From Paraburkholderia diazotrophica (GTDB lineage Bacteria > Pseudomonadota > Gammaproteobacteria > Burkholderiales > Burkholderiaceae), in NCBI RefSeq assembly GCF_900108945.1, contig NZ_FNYE01000030.1, positions 34,282 through 98,281 on the forward strand: 64,000 bases of DNA, written 5' to 3'. The position numbers and the translations under genes are program-made. Below are positions 42,960 to 50,609 of the stretch, one piece after another. The notes below the pieces were generated by a model that saw only the letters and a program-made list of their open reading frames with translations, made no database searches and was not told the origin of the DNA. The first letter of the stretch is position 1; every line of letters begins with the position of its first letter.

Positions 42960-44267
42960 ATGCAAGCAACACAACTGGGTAGCCCACACGCCAGGGATAT
43001 CGCGCACGCGCGTCCCTTGACCCGCCACGACTACAAGACGCTCGGCCTCGCCGCGCTCGGCGGCGCGCTCGAGTTCTACGACTTCATCATCTTCGTGTTC
43101 TTCGCCCCGGCGATCGGACAACTGTTCTTCCCGCAATCGATTCCCGACTGGCTGCGCCAGTTGCAGACGTTCGGCATCTTCGCCGCCGGCTATCTCGCCC
43201 GGCCGCTCGGCGGCATCGTGATGGCGCACTTCGGCGACCTGCTCGGGCGCAAGCGCATGTTCACGCTGAGCGTGCTGCTGATGTCGCTGCCGACGCTGCT
43301 GATGGGCGTGCTGCCCACTTACGCCAGCATCGGCATCATGGCGCCCGTGCTGCTGCTCGCGTTCCGCGTGATGCAGGGCGCGGCCGTCGGCGGCGAAGTG
43401 CCGGGCGCATGGGTGTTCGTCTCCGAGCACGTGCCGCAGCGTCACGTCGGCTATGCATGCGGCACGCTGACGGCGGGTCTCACGGCAGGCATCCTGCTCG
43501 GATCGCTGGTCGCGTCGGCCGTGAACCGCCATTTTGCGCCCGCCGATATCGCCGCTTTCGGATGGCGCATTCCGTTCCTGCTCGGCGGTGTGTTCGGCCT
43601 GTTCTCGGTCTATCTGCGCCGCTGGCTGCACGAGACGCCCGTGTTCGCCGAGATGAAGCAGCGCAAGTCGCTCGCCGGGGAAATTCCGCTGAAGGCTGTG
43701 CTGCGCGATCATGGCCGTGCCGTGATCGTGTCGATGCTGCTCACGTGGATGCTGTCGGCCGCGATCGTCGTCGTGATCCTGATGACCCCGACGCTGCTGC
43801 AAAAGCAGTTTCACATCGCACCGTCGACGGCCCTCTTCGCCAACAGCATCGCGACGCTGTGCCTGACCATCGGCTGCGTGCTCGCCGGTTCGCTCGCGGG
43901 GCGCTTCGGCGCGGGCCGCACGATTTTCATCGGCTGCGTCGCGCTCGGCATTGCGTACTACGCGCTCTTCCAGCAACTCGCCGTCGATAGCGCGATGCTC
44001 GTGCCCCTCTATGCAATCGCGGGCCTGTTCGTCGGCGTGATCGGCGCGGTGCCGTTCGTGATGGTCAATGCGTTTCCGCCCGTCGTGCGCTTCTCGGGTA
44101 TTTCGTTTTCGTACAACGTCGCGTATGCGGTGTTCGGCGGCCTCACGCCGATCGTCGTGTCGCTGATGATGAAGTCGAATCCGATGGCGCCCACGCTCTA
44201 CGTCGGCGCGCTGTGCGCAATCGGCGCGCTGACCGCTTGCTTCGTGAAGCGAGACGCGGCGCGATAA
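42960..44267 (+). CDS. MFS transporter, metabolite:H+ symporter family
   Basis: Inner-membrane symporter of 435 residues resembling ProP/KgtP/ShiA-type MHS transporters: ALGGALEFYDFIIFVFFAPA in helix 1, AGYLARPLGGIVMAHFGDLLG then RKRMFTLS (motif A), VMQGAAVGGEVPGAWVFV, and RRWLHETPVFAEM after helix 6. The substrate is a small organic or amino acid or osmolyte. Its closeness to the hydroxyproline genes suggests, but does not show, hydroxyproline uptake. The ATG at 42960 gives the usual N-terminus; the frame extends upstream without a site. Confidence 0.85.
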   Translation: MQATQLGSPHARDIAHARPLTRHDYKTLGLAALGGALEFYDFIIFVFFAPAIGQLFFPQSIPDWLRQLQTFGIFAAGYLARPLGGIVMAHFGDLLGRKRMFTLSVLLMSLPTLLMGVLPTYASIGIMAPVLLLAFRVMQGAAVGGEVPGAWVFVSEHVPQRHVGYACGTLTAGLTAGILLGSLVASAVNRHFAPADIAAFGWRIPFLLGGVFGLFSVYLRRWLHETPVFAEMKQRKSLAGEIPLKAVLRDHGRAVIVSMLLTWMLSAAIVVVILMTPTLLQKQFHIAPSTALFANSIATLCLTIGCVLAGSLAGRFGAGRTIFIGCVALGIAYYALFQQLAVDSAMLVPLYAIAGLFVGVIGAVPFVMVNAFPPVVRFSGISFSYNVAYAVFGGLTPIVVSLMMKSNPMAPTLYVGALCAIGALTACFVKRDAAR

Positions 44268-44449
44268 GCCGCATGCAGTGGCGTGCGTGGGCACGCCACT
44301 TGCGCCCATCGGCCGGCCGCATCGATAAAACAATCCACACTTCGGGCCGCTCCGAAACGTCGGATGGTGCGGCAGTCCTATCATCGACGCATGGAAATTT
44401 CTGTCGACGGGAGCTGGCGCTCTATCGCTTGCTCCGCGCCCCATGCCAA

Positions 44450-45946
44450 ATGACCCACACACCTCGCTTCACGCCGACGCTCGCGCGCATCGTCGCGACA
44501 GTCAGCATCGGCTTCGTCGTCACGCAACTCGACGTGACGATCGTCAACATCGCGCTGGCGCAGATCGGCTCTGACCTGCACGCGAACGTCACCGGCCTGC
44601 AATGGATCGTCGATGCGTACACGCTCGCGTTCGCGGTGCTGATGCTGTCGGCGGGCGTGCTCGGCGACCGCTTCGGCGCACGGCGTCTGTTCGCGTTCGG
44701 CCTCGGTCTCTTTGCGGCGGCATCGCTTGCGTGCGGATTCGCATTCGACGCCTCGACGCTCGTCGCCGCGCGCGCCGTGCAAGGCATCGGCGCGGCTGCG
44801 ATGCTGCCCAATTCGCTCGCGCTGCTCAACCAGGCCTGCGGCCATGATCCGAAGCTGCGCGCCCGCGCGGTCGGCTTGTGGACGGCGGCGGGCGCCGTTG
44901 CGATTGCGGCAGGCCCCGTAATCGGCGGGCTGCTGATCGCCGCGTTCGGCTGGCGCGCGATCTTTCTCGTGAATCTGCCGATCTGCGCGCTGGGGCTCTT
45001 CGCGACGTTCGCCTGGGTGCCGGCTTCGCGCTCTGCTTCACTGCTGTCGCGCGATGCGGCACACGACCACCCGGCCCTGCGCGGCATCGATCCATCGGGT
45101 CAGATACTCGCGATCGTCGCGTTGACGGCATTCACGGGCGCCGTCATCGAATGGCGGCCGCTCGGCTTCATGCATCCCCTCGTCGGCGGCAGCTTCGTGC
45201 TCGCGCTGATCGCAGCATGCGCGTTCATCGTCAGCGAGCGGCGCGCCCATGCGCCGATGCTGCCGCTCGCGCTCTTTGGCAACCGCACGTTCAGCGCGGC
45301 CGTGCTGTTCGGCATCTGCGTGAACCTGACCTACTACGGCGTCGTGTTCGTGCTGAGTCTCTATCTGCAACACGCGCGCGGCGAGACGGCGCTGCAGGCG
45401 GGCCTCGCGTTCCTGCCGCTGACGGGTGGCTTCCTGATTTCGAACATCGCGAGCGGCTGGGTGGTCGGGCGGCTCGGCGTGCGCGTGCCGATGATCGCGG
45501 GCGCGATCACGGCCGCGCTCGGCTACGGGCTGCTGCATTTCGCCGATGCCGCGTCGCCGCTCTGGACGCTGCTCGTGCCCTTCCTGCTGATTCCATCCGG
45601 CATGGGCCTCGCGGTGCCCGCAATGACGACGGCCGTGCTCGCCAGCGTCGACGCAAAGCGCGCGGGCACGGCTTCGGCGGTTCTGAACACAGCGCGCCAG
45701 GCGGGCGGCGCGGTCGGCGTCGCGCTGTTCGGCGCGCTCGCGAGCGCGGCAGCGGCGACGAGTACCACGGGCGCGGCGCACATCGTCAGCGGCCTCAAGA
45801 CATCGACGCTGATTTCCGCGTGCCTGCTGCTGATTGCGCTCGTGCTGGCGTGCCTCGTGCATCCGCAACCGCATGCGCATGCGCATGCGCACGGCCGACC
45901 ACGCAACGCTGCTGCCGGCGCGCGGCCCGTGAGCGTGAACGAATGA
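44450..45946 (+). CDS. DHA2-type MFS efflux transporter
   Basis: Exporter of 498 residues with 14 predicted helices: TQLDVTIVNIALAQIGSDL (helix 1), GLQWIVDAYTLAFAVLMLSA and GVLGDRFGARRLF (motif A). The His/Ala-rich tail PQPHAHAHAHGR is probably disordered and could bind metal. The ATG at 44450 restores the family N-terminus; the open frame begins at 44213. Substrate unknown. 182 bases after the MHS transporter. Confidence 0.86.
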   Translation: MTHTPRFTPTLARIVATVSIGFVVTQLDVTIVNIALAQIGSDLHANVTGLQWIVDAYTLAFAVLMLSAGVLGDRFGARRLFAFGLGLFAAASLACGFAFDASTLVAARAVQGIGAAAMLPNSLALLNQACGHDPKLRARAVGLWTAAGAVAIAAGPVIGGLLIAAFGWRAIFLVNLPICALGLFATFAWVPASRSASLLSRDAAHDHPALRGIDPSGQILAIVALTAFTGAVIEWRPLGFMHPLVGGSFVLALIAACAFIVSERRAHAPMLPLALFGNRTFSAAVLFGICVNLTYYGVVFVLSLYLQHARGETALQAGLAFLPLTGGFLISNIASGWVVGRLGVRVPMIAGAITAALGYGLLHFADAASPLWTLLVPFLLIPSGMGLAVPAMTTAVLASVDAKRAGTASAVLNTARQAGGAVGVALFGALASAAAATSTTGAAHIVSGLKTSTLISACLLLIALVLACLVHPQPHAHAHAHGRPRNAAAGARPVSVNE

Positions 45947-46024
45947 CAAACGTGCGACCGCTGCCCGGCCCAAGCGCGACCCGCGGACGGGCCACGCACG
46001 ACCCAAACACAGCGCCTAAAAGCA

Positions 46025-46058
46025 CAACACCCACGATGCACGCGCATCGTGGGTGTTG
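46025..46058. terminator. perfect 15-base hairpin, probable bidirectional terminator
   Basis: CAACACCCACGATGC-ACGC-GCATCGTGGGTGTTG. On the minus strand it is followed by TGTGCTTTTAG and is 27 bases past the stop of the gene at 46085. On the plus strand it ends the DHA2 gene without a T-run. Confidence 0.65.
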
Positions 46059-46084
46059 CAATGTCCGGCGAACCGTGAAACGCG

Positions 46085-46357
46085 CTACAGCGTAGCTTGC
46101 TGAATCACGCCTGTTTCAAGCGCTTTCTCGATGAGCCCATCGCTCTGCGCCTTGCTGATCGCATCGGCGATCTGCTTGTCGGGATCTTCCATATCCGCCT
46201 TGAGCGAGCCGATCAATCCGGCTGCATCGAAAACGACGAGTGTCTCCGCTGTGTCGGCCCGGCTGATGATCACGCGGTGGTGCATCGGCCCTTCGCCGAG
46301 ACTCGCGCAAAACCGCATGACCGTGCCGCCGATCGTATGGTCGAAAGCTTGAATCAT
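46085..46357 (-). CDS. hypothetical protein
   Basis: Protein of 90 residues (MIQAFDHTIGGTVMRFCAS onward) with a beta-rich first half and a helical end (DPDKQIADAISKAQSDGLIE). No family recognised. A clear AAAGGAGCACGCA ribosome-binding site supports it. The frame extends to 46477 without a site. Confidence 0.65.
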   Translation of the reverse strand: MIQAFDHTIGGTVMRFCASLGEGPMHHRVIISRADTAETLVVFDAAGLIGSLKADMEDPDKQIADAISKAQSDGLIEKALETGVIQQATL

Positions 46358-46505
46358 TGCGTGCTCCTTTAAGTCGAACAGGCTTGTCCGGATGCTGCAT
46401 CCGGGACTGATGCAGGAATGATGCCCGCTCCCACCCGGTGCCGCGAACCGGCCGTGGCATGAACCGGCCCGTCGCAACGCTTCGCGCCCCCTGCGCGCGC
46501 AACGA

Positions 46506-46943
46506 TCACAGGCTGCTGCTCAGGCCGCCCCTCGGCGCGCGCGCGCCGTCGATGCTGATCCGTCCCGCGCCCGTCACGCACAACAACAGGAAGCCGCCCG
46601 CGATGCCGACGTTCTTCCAGAAATGGATGACCATGTCGCGCTGCACCGCTGCGTCGGTGATGTTCCAGAAATCGTGCCCGAGGATGGCCGTCGCCATCGT
46701 GTACACGGCCATGAACAGCCCTAGCGCGCGGATCTTGAAGCCGACCACCAGAAAGATGCCGCCCAACACCTCGACGGCCGTCGCCACGGGCGCGGCTATC
46801 TGCACGAGCGGCACGCCCTTCGCGTGCAGATAGCCGACGAAGCCCGCATACCCGATCAGCTTCATCACGCCGCCCCACAGAAAAAGTGCGGCAAGCATGA
46901 GCCGGGCAAGAAGAATTACGCCGGAATCGACGGGACGCGTCAT
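46506..46943 (-). CDS. DoxX family membrane protein
   Basis: Protein of 145 residues with four predicted helices. Family phrases: ILLARLMLAALFLWGGVMKL, VATAVEVLGGIFLVVGF, FWNITDAAVQRDMVIHFWKN and a last helix GIAGGFLLLCVTGAG. Role uncertain; DoxX proteins are linked to redox or quinone-related membrane functions. The ATG at 46943 is preferred over an upstream one at 46991. Divergent from deoR. Confidence 0.85.
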   Translation of the reverse strand: MTRPVDSGVILLARLMLAALFLWGGVMKLIGYAGFVGYLHAKGVPLVQIAAPVATAVEVLGGIFLVVGFKIRALGLFMAVYTMATAILGHDFWNITDAAVQRDMVIHFWKNVGIAGGFLLLCVTGAGRISIDGARAPRGGLSSSL

Positions 46944-47254
46944 GGGTGTGGCTCCTGAATTGAATAAGCAGCAGACCGACCGGCAAGTCATCAGTTCCCG
47001 GGCGCTGCAGTCAGAATAAGTGCAATGTTCGGGTTTTCCAAGGCGAGAGATTAGGCGGAGTCCGCCTTAATTCCTGGGTTTGCGTGCGCAGAGCAACGAC
47101 TGAAATGCAGACGCGTCGCAGACCATCAACGGGCAAATTCCTCGACCCGTCGATGCATGCATTTGTTATAATCCTCTCAGCAAATCGAACAAAATCTAAC
47201 GCGCGTTTTCACCGCCGTCCTGCGCCATCCCACTGCGTTAGCGAGACCTTCGCC
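46944..47254. promoter_or_regulatory. divergent promoter region of doxX-like and deoR genes
   Basis: 311 bases without a gene. A TATAAT at 47167-47172 with TCGACC about 19 bases upstream is a candidate sigma-70 promoter for deoR. Nothing else stands out. Confidence 0.45.
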
Positions 47255-47977
47255 ATGCTGAAAACCGAACGTCTGCGCATGCTCGCCGATGCGCTGGCCA
47301 AACAGAACGTAATGCGGCTGCGCGACGCGGCGACGCTGCTCGGCGTGTCGGAAATGACGGTGCGGCGGGACATTGCGGCGAGTCCGGACCGTTTCACGTA
47401 CCTGGGCGGCTACATCGTCAGTGCGACGGACGTGCCCAACACGGCCGGCTATTCGCTGGAACAGGAAAAGGACCACTTTGCGCAGGCCAAAGCGGAGGCG
47501 TCGGCTGTCGCGGCGAAGCTGATCGGCAACAACGAGACGCTTTTCATCGATTGCGGCACGACGCTCACGACGCTCGCCCGCCTGATTCAGAACGACATGC
47601 ATGTCACGGTCGTCTGCTATTCGCTTAACGTCGCGGAAATTCTGCGGCGCAAGCCCAACGTGCGGATGATCCTGCTGGGCGGCGTCTATGTGCCGTCATC
47701 GGATTCGTTCTCTGGCGACGAGAGCATCGAAGTGCTGCGGCGCATGGGCATCAACAAGGCGTTTATCTCGGCGGGCGGCGTCGACGAGGCGCGCGGCGTC
47801 ACGTGCTGGAACTTTCACGAAGTCGCGCTGAAACAGGCGGCGATGGCGAGCGCGGTGGAAAGTCATCTCGTCATCGACAGCAGCAAGTTCGGCGTCGTGA
47901 AGGCCGTGCGGTTTTCGAAGATCGAAGACTTTACGTCGATCATCACCGAGAAGGGGCAGGAAGTGAGGAAGCGTTAG
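47255..47977 (+). CDS. deoR: DeoR-family transcriptional repressor
   Basis: Protein of 240 residues. The N-terminal DeoR helix-turn-helix (about 5-60) reads RLRDAATLLGVSEMTVRRDI, followed by LGGYIV and a sugar-phosphate-binding domain with DCGTTLTTLA, VVCYSLNVAEIL and GVTCWNFHEVALKQAAM. The combination of LGGYIV, VCYSLN and the GVTCWN segment matches E. coli DeoR more than GlpR or FruR types, so a deoxyribose-phosphate ligand is likely. No deo genes are adjacent. The stop is followed at once by repeat DNA. Confidence 0.82.
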   Translation: MLKTERLRMLADALAKQNVMRLRDAATLLGVSEMTVRRDIAASPDRFTYLGGYIVSATDVPNTAGYSLEQEKDHFAQAKAEASAVAAKLIGNNETLFIDCGTTLTTLARLIQNDMHVTVVCYSLNVAEILRRKPNVRMILLGGVYVPSSDSFSGDESIEVLRRMGINKAFISAGGVDEARGVTCWNFHEVALKQAAMASAVESHLVIDSSKFGVVKAVRFSKIEDFTSIITEKGQEVRKR

Positions 47978-48014
47978 TTTTTTGTCTGCGACGCTGTTTT
48001 GTTTTTTGCGTTTT

Positions 48015-48128
48015 CGCGGGCATCCGCGAATGCGTTGGTTTGCTTTGCCGTTTGCGGGCATCCGCGAATGCGTTGGTTTGCTTTGCCTTTCGCGGGCATC
48101 CGCGAATGCGTTGGTTTGCTTTGCCTTT
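48015..48128. repeat. tandem repeat, three units of 37-39 bases
   Basis: Three nearly identical units (48015-48053, 48054-48090, 48091-48128), each starting GCGGGCATCCGCGAATGCG (with or without a leading C) and continuing TTGGTTTGCTTTGCC plus T-rich bases. The unit is an extension of the outer end of the dispersed element that follows. It lies 37 bases after the deoR stop. Confidence 0.9.
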
Positions 48129-48179
48129 GCGGGCATCCGCGATGCGCCTACCGGCGCGTAGGTTGCCCCTGTGCGGGGG
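48129..48179 (+). repeat. solo outer end of the dispersed palindromic element
   Basis: Matches the outer arm of the 30.7 kb element (GCATCCGCGATGCGCCT, then GGCGCGTAGGTTGCC and CCTGTGCGGGG) and then stops abruptly. The TTTTTTGTCTGCGACGC just after the deoR stop (47980 region) also matches the outermost part of that element. Confidence 0.8.
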
Positions 48180-48292
48180 ATTTACAGACTCCGCGCAGGA
48201 GCGTAGAAGTACGTGCAAGACCGTACGTCATTGATTGAAAAGACTTTATGGTCCGTACAGCTCCGTGTCAGTTCGCGGTTGTCCGTACCGGA

Positions 48293-48333
48293 TTTCACCC
48301 ACGGATTACCCACGGGACCCACAGGATACCCAC
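48293..48333. repeat. array of CCCAC direct repeats, left side of the TPS locus
   Basis: CCCAC at 48298, 48309, 48318 and 48329, spaced 11, 9 and 11 bases; on the minus strand these read as repeated GTGGG(T). The array resembles arm-type sites seen beside P4-like tyrosine integrases. A similar array lies at 63416-63450. No integrase gene is in the window. Confidence 0.5.
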
Positions 48334-48749
48334 GAACAGAAAAACACGGTGCGCCTCCGGGCGCATCGCATGCACCAGTGCTCATGGAGCGCGACGTTAT
48401 ATCCCTTCGTCTGCCATTCGTGCCCTTTGGCGCAACTGAACCGGTACGTCGCGGACATGCCTCTATAGGTGTCGGCAAGACAGGTTCCGCCTCGCGATGC
48501 CGCCGCCGCTTTCAGGCGTGCCAAGCCTTCCCGGTCGCGCAGAGCCTCACTCAAACGGTGGCTCGAACACGCACGGCACCAGGTTCCCTGAACAACGTCG
48601 TGCCCTTTGGCCAGCCAGCGATGACCGGCCACGCATTCCCATTCATACCTTGCCAGGATGCCGACGTAGACATCAGCGAGACACCTGCCGCCGCGCTGGG
48701 CGGCCGCGGCGCGAAGGCGTTCGAGTCCACGCGGGTCGAGGACGGTCAT
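48306..48749 (-). CDS. tandem treble-clef zinc-finger protein
   Basis: Protein of 147 residues with two related units of about 60 residues. Each has LADxYxG, then an aromatic-C-x3-H-x-W segment (YEWECVAGHRWLAKG; YRFSCAKGHEWQTKG) and a closing W-C-x2-C (GTWCRAC; HWCMRC). This C-H-C-C pattern resembles treble-clef/zinc-ribbon repeats found in nuclease-associated and nucleic-acid-binding proteins. The last residues are encoded by the CCCAC array and may not be original. It starts 5 bases after the tpsB stop, so it is in the TPS transcription unit. Function unknown. Confidence 0.65.
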   Translation of the reverse strand: MTVLDPRGLERLRAAAAQRGGRCLADVYVGILARYEWECVAGHRWLAKGHDVVQGTWCRACSSHRLSEALRDREGLARLKAAAASRGGTCLADTYRGMSATYRFSCAKGHEWQTKGYNVALHEHWCMRCARRRTVFFCSWVSCGSRG

Positions 48750-48754
48750 GGTGG

Positions 48755-50515
48755 TCAGAACTGCGCGGTCATCTGGAAGCCAACCGTTACGCGTGCAGTC
48801 TGGAATCCAGCCGGTCTGTAGATGGGTGTGCCCGCGAAGAGGTCATACGAGAAGCCTGCATACTTCGCCGGCACTCCGCCGCGAATGCCAATGACCGCGC
48901 CCGCGAGTTGCGTGCCCGCCAGAAACGCCGTGTTCGGCCCGAATACGCGCCCGTAGTCGATCCCCGCATACAGAGCCTGTCCCGTCTGTCCGATTGGCCA
49001 TTGCAATTCGTTGCGCCAGTAAAAGCCCTTCTCGGCCGCGAGCATCGTCTCGCCGTCGAAACCGCGCACCGTGTATCGGCTGCCGATGGTCAGGTCGTCG
49101 ATAAAAAACAGCGTGTCGTTCGTGTACTGGCCGTGAAAGGTCGTCACATAGCGGAAGTGCTGTGAAGCAATGGCGAACGGCACCGACAGGTTCGCGTCGA
49201 GCACGACCATCTTGTACAGGTAGGTCGGGCGCGGCTTGCTGTCGTCGGTTGGGGAATACAGCGTTGGGTCAGGGTCGCCCGTTGCGCCGAGGTCGTGAAT
49301 GCCCTGTCGATACGCAAGCGTGCCGTCGAACTGCGAAGCGCCGAAGTAATGGCGATCAGTCAGTCCCGCCTCCATGAATGTGTTGTTGCGGTGCTGGATC
49401 GGCATGGTCGTGCCGTCGATGAAGCTCTCGCCGAAGCGCTTCGACAGTTGCAGCTCCATGCCGAATACGTCGTTCTGGCCGCGCGAGAGCACGCGAGCGA
49501 GTCGGAGAGCGGCAGTCTGCGCATTGCCGCTCGACACGAACATCTGGTTCACGCCCGCGATGTTCTGATAGTAGGTGTTCGTGTTGCCCGACAGTGTCGC
49601 GGTCCAGTAGCCCCACGGCACGGAATACGAGCCGTTGAAGCCGTGCGAGCCAAGTGTCTTGTTGCCGAATGACAGGTCCTGATTTGCGCCGAGCGCGAGC
49701 ACGTCGTTTAGCCCGAGTGGATCGTCGAGGCCAACGCTGATGTTGCCTTGCCACTTGCCCGTTGCCTTCGTGCCGCTGTTGTCGACGGAGGCGACGAAGC
49801 TCCAGGGTTTCGCGCGCTTCACTGAAATGACGACATCGCTTTCGCCTGGTGCTTCTATCGGTTCGATCTTCATGTCCACGTCCTGCGATGCGACGCGCTT
49901 CATCTGCTCCAAGCCCTGTTCGAGGTCGCGCAGGTTCAGCAGGTCGCCGTCGCGTGCGGGAAACGCCGACTTCCATGTGCCGCGTGTCTCCGGGTCGGCA
50001 AAGCGCAGATGCCGAACGACCCCAGGCACGAGCGCAACTTTCAGCGCCCCCGTCGATACGTCCTGTTCGGGCAGCAGGACGCGCGTCGTCACATAGCCGC
50101 GCGAGAGAATGATCTGTTGCAGACCCTTCGTGAGCGTGTCGAGTCCGGCCTTGCCAATGCATTGCCCTTTGTAGTGATCGAGCCATTCGCGCGCGAACGC
50201 GAAAGGGTCGAGCGGTAGGGTCGATGCTCCCCGTTTCCGGATTGCATCGGGCAGTGTCGCCGGTACGTCGAGCGCGAACGTGTCGATACGGAAACACGGC
50301 GATTCAGTCGGCAGTACGGGAAAGTCTTGGACCGTCGGTGCCGCCGAGCGCACGGCTGGAGCGTTGACCGTCTGCGCGCGCTGCTGCGCGTCGCGTTGCT
50401 GCTGTAGCTGCTGGTTCTGTTCGGCGTTCGCGCGTGCGGCGGCGGCCGTGTCTGCGGGCGTCGGTCCATCCGCGGCATATACCGCCCGAACTCCACCATG
50501 ATTCACTAACCCCAC
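48755..50515 (-). CDS. TpsB outer-membrane transporter (ShlB/FhaC family), signal peptide out of frame
   Basis: Two-partner-secretion pore of 586 residues as read from a GTG at 50515. Order: N-terminal helix/linker rich in Gln and Ala (about 15-60), two POTRA domains (about 70-235), 16-strand barrel to the end (last residue Phe). It would export TpsA. The GTG gives a poor N-terminus. The same frame continues upstream as RWGRLTLIAGAIVGLVNHGG, a good signal-peptide core, but runs into a TAG at 50558-50560 without a start codon. Removing one G near 50552 joins it to an ATG at 50567 (MTVEL). So a frameshift has probably broken the start. Confidence 0.8.
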   Translation of the reverse strand: MGLVNHGGVRAVYAADGPTPADTAAAARANAEQNQQLQQQRDAQQRAQTVNAPAVRSAAPTVQDFPVLPTESPCFRIDTFALDVPATLPDAIRKRGASTLPLDPFAFAREWLDHYKGQCIGKAGLDTLTKGLQQIILSRGYVTTRVLLPEQDVSTGALKVALVPGVVRHLRFADPETRGTWKSAFPARDGDLLNLRDLEQGLEQMKRVASQDVDMKIEPIEAPGESDVVISVKRAKPWSFVASVDNSGTKATGKWQGNISVGLDDPLGLNDVLALGANQDLSFGNKTLGSHGFNGSYSVPWGYWTATLSGNTNTYYQNIAGVNQMFVSSGNAQTAALRLARVLSRGQNDVFGMELQLSKRFGESFIDGTTMPIQHRNNTFMEAGLTDRHYFGASQFDGTLAYRQGIHDLGATGDPDPTLYSPTDDSKPRPTYLYKMVVLDANLSVPFAIASQHFRYVTTFHGQYTNDTLFFIDDLTIGSRYTVRGFDGETMLAAEKGFYWRNELQWPIGQTGQALYAGIDYGRVFGPNTAFLAGTQLAGAVIGIRGGVPAKYAGFSYDLFAGTPIYRPAGFQTARVTVGFQMTAQF

Positions 50516-50551
50516 GATCGCACCTGCAATGAGAGTGAGTCTTCCCCATCT

Positions 50552-50553
50552 CC
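50552..50553 (-). other. apparent one-base insertion at the tpsB 5' end
   Basis: Minus strand reads CTGGAGATGGGG after ATG-ACA-GTA-GAA. With one G fewer the sequence becomes MTVELRWGRLTLIAG..., a standard signal peptide continuous with TpsB. Inference from frame. Confidence 0.6.
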
Positions 50554-50609
50554 AGTTCTACTGTCATTTGCTGCCGGAATATTCACGGTCCTTCTTCTGA
50601 TATTGCGTT

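Noticed and set aside
48015..48179. Possible CRISPR array
   Set aside because: The 37-39 base units are contiguous with no spacers, and no cas genes are present.
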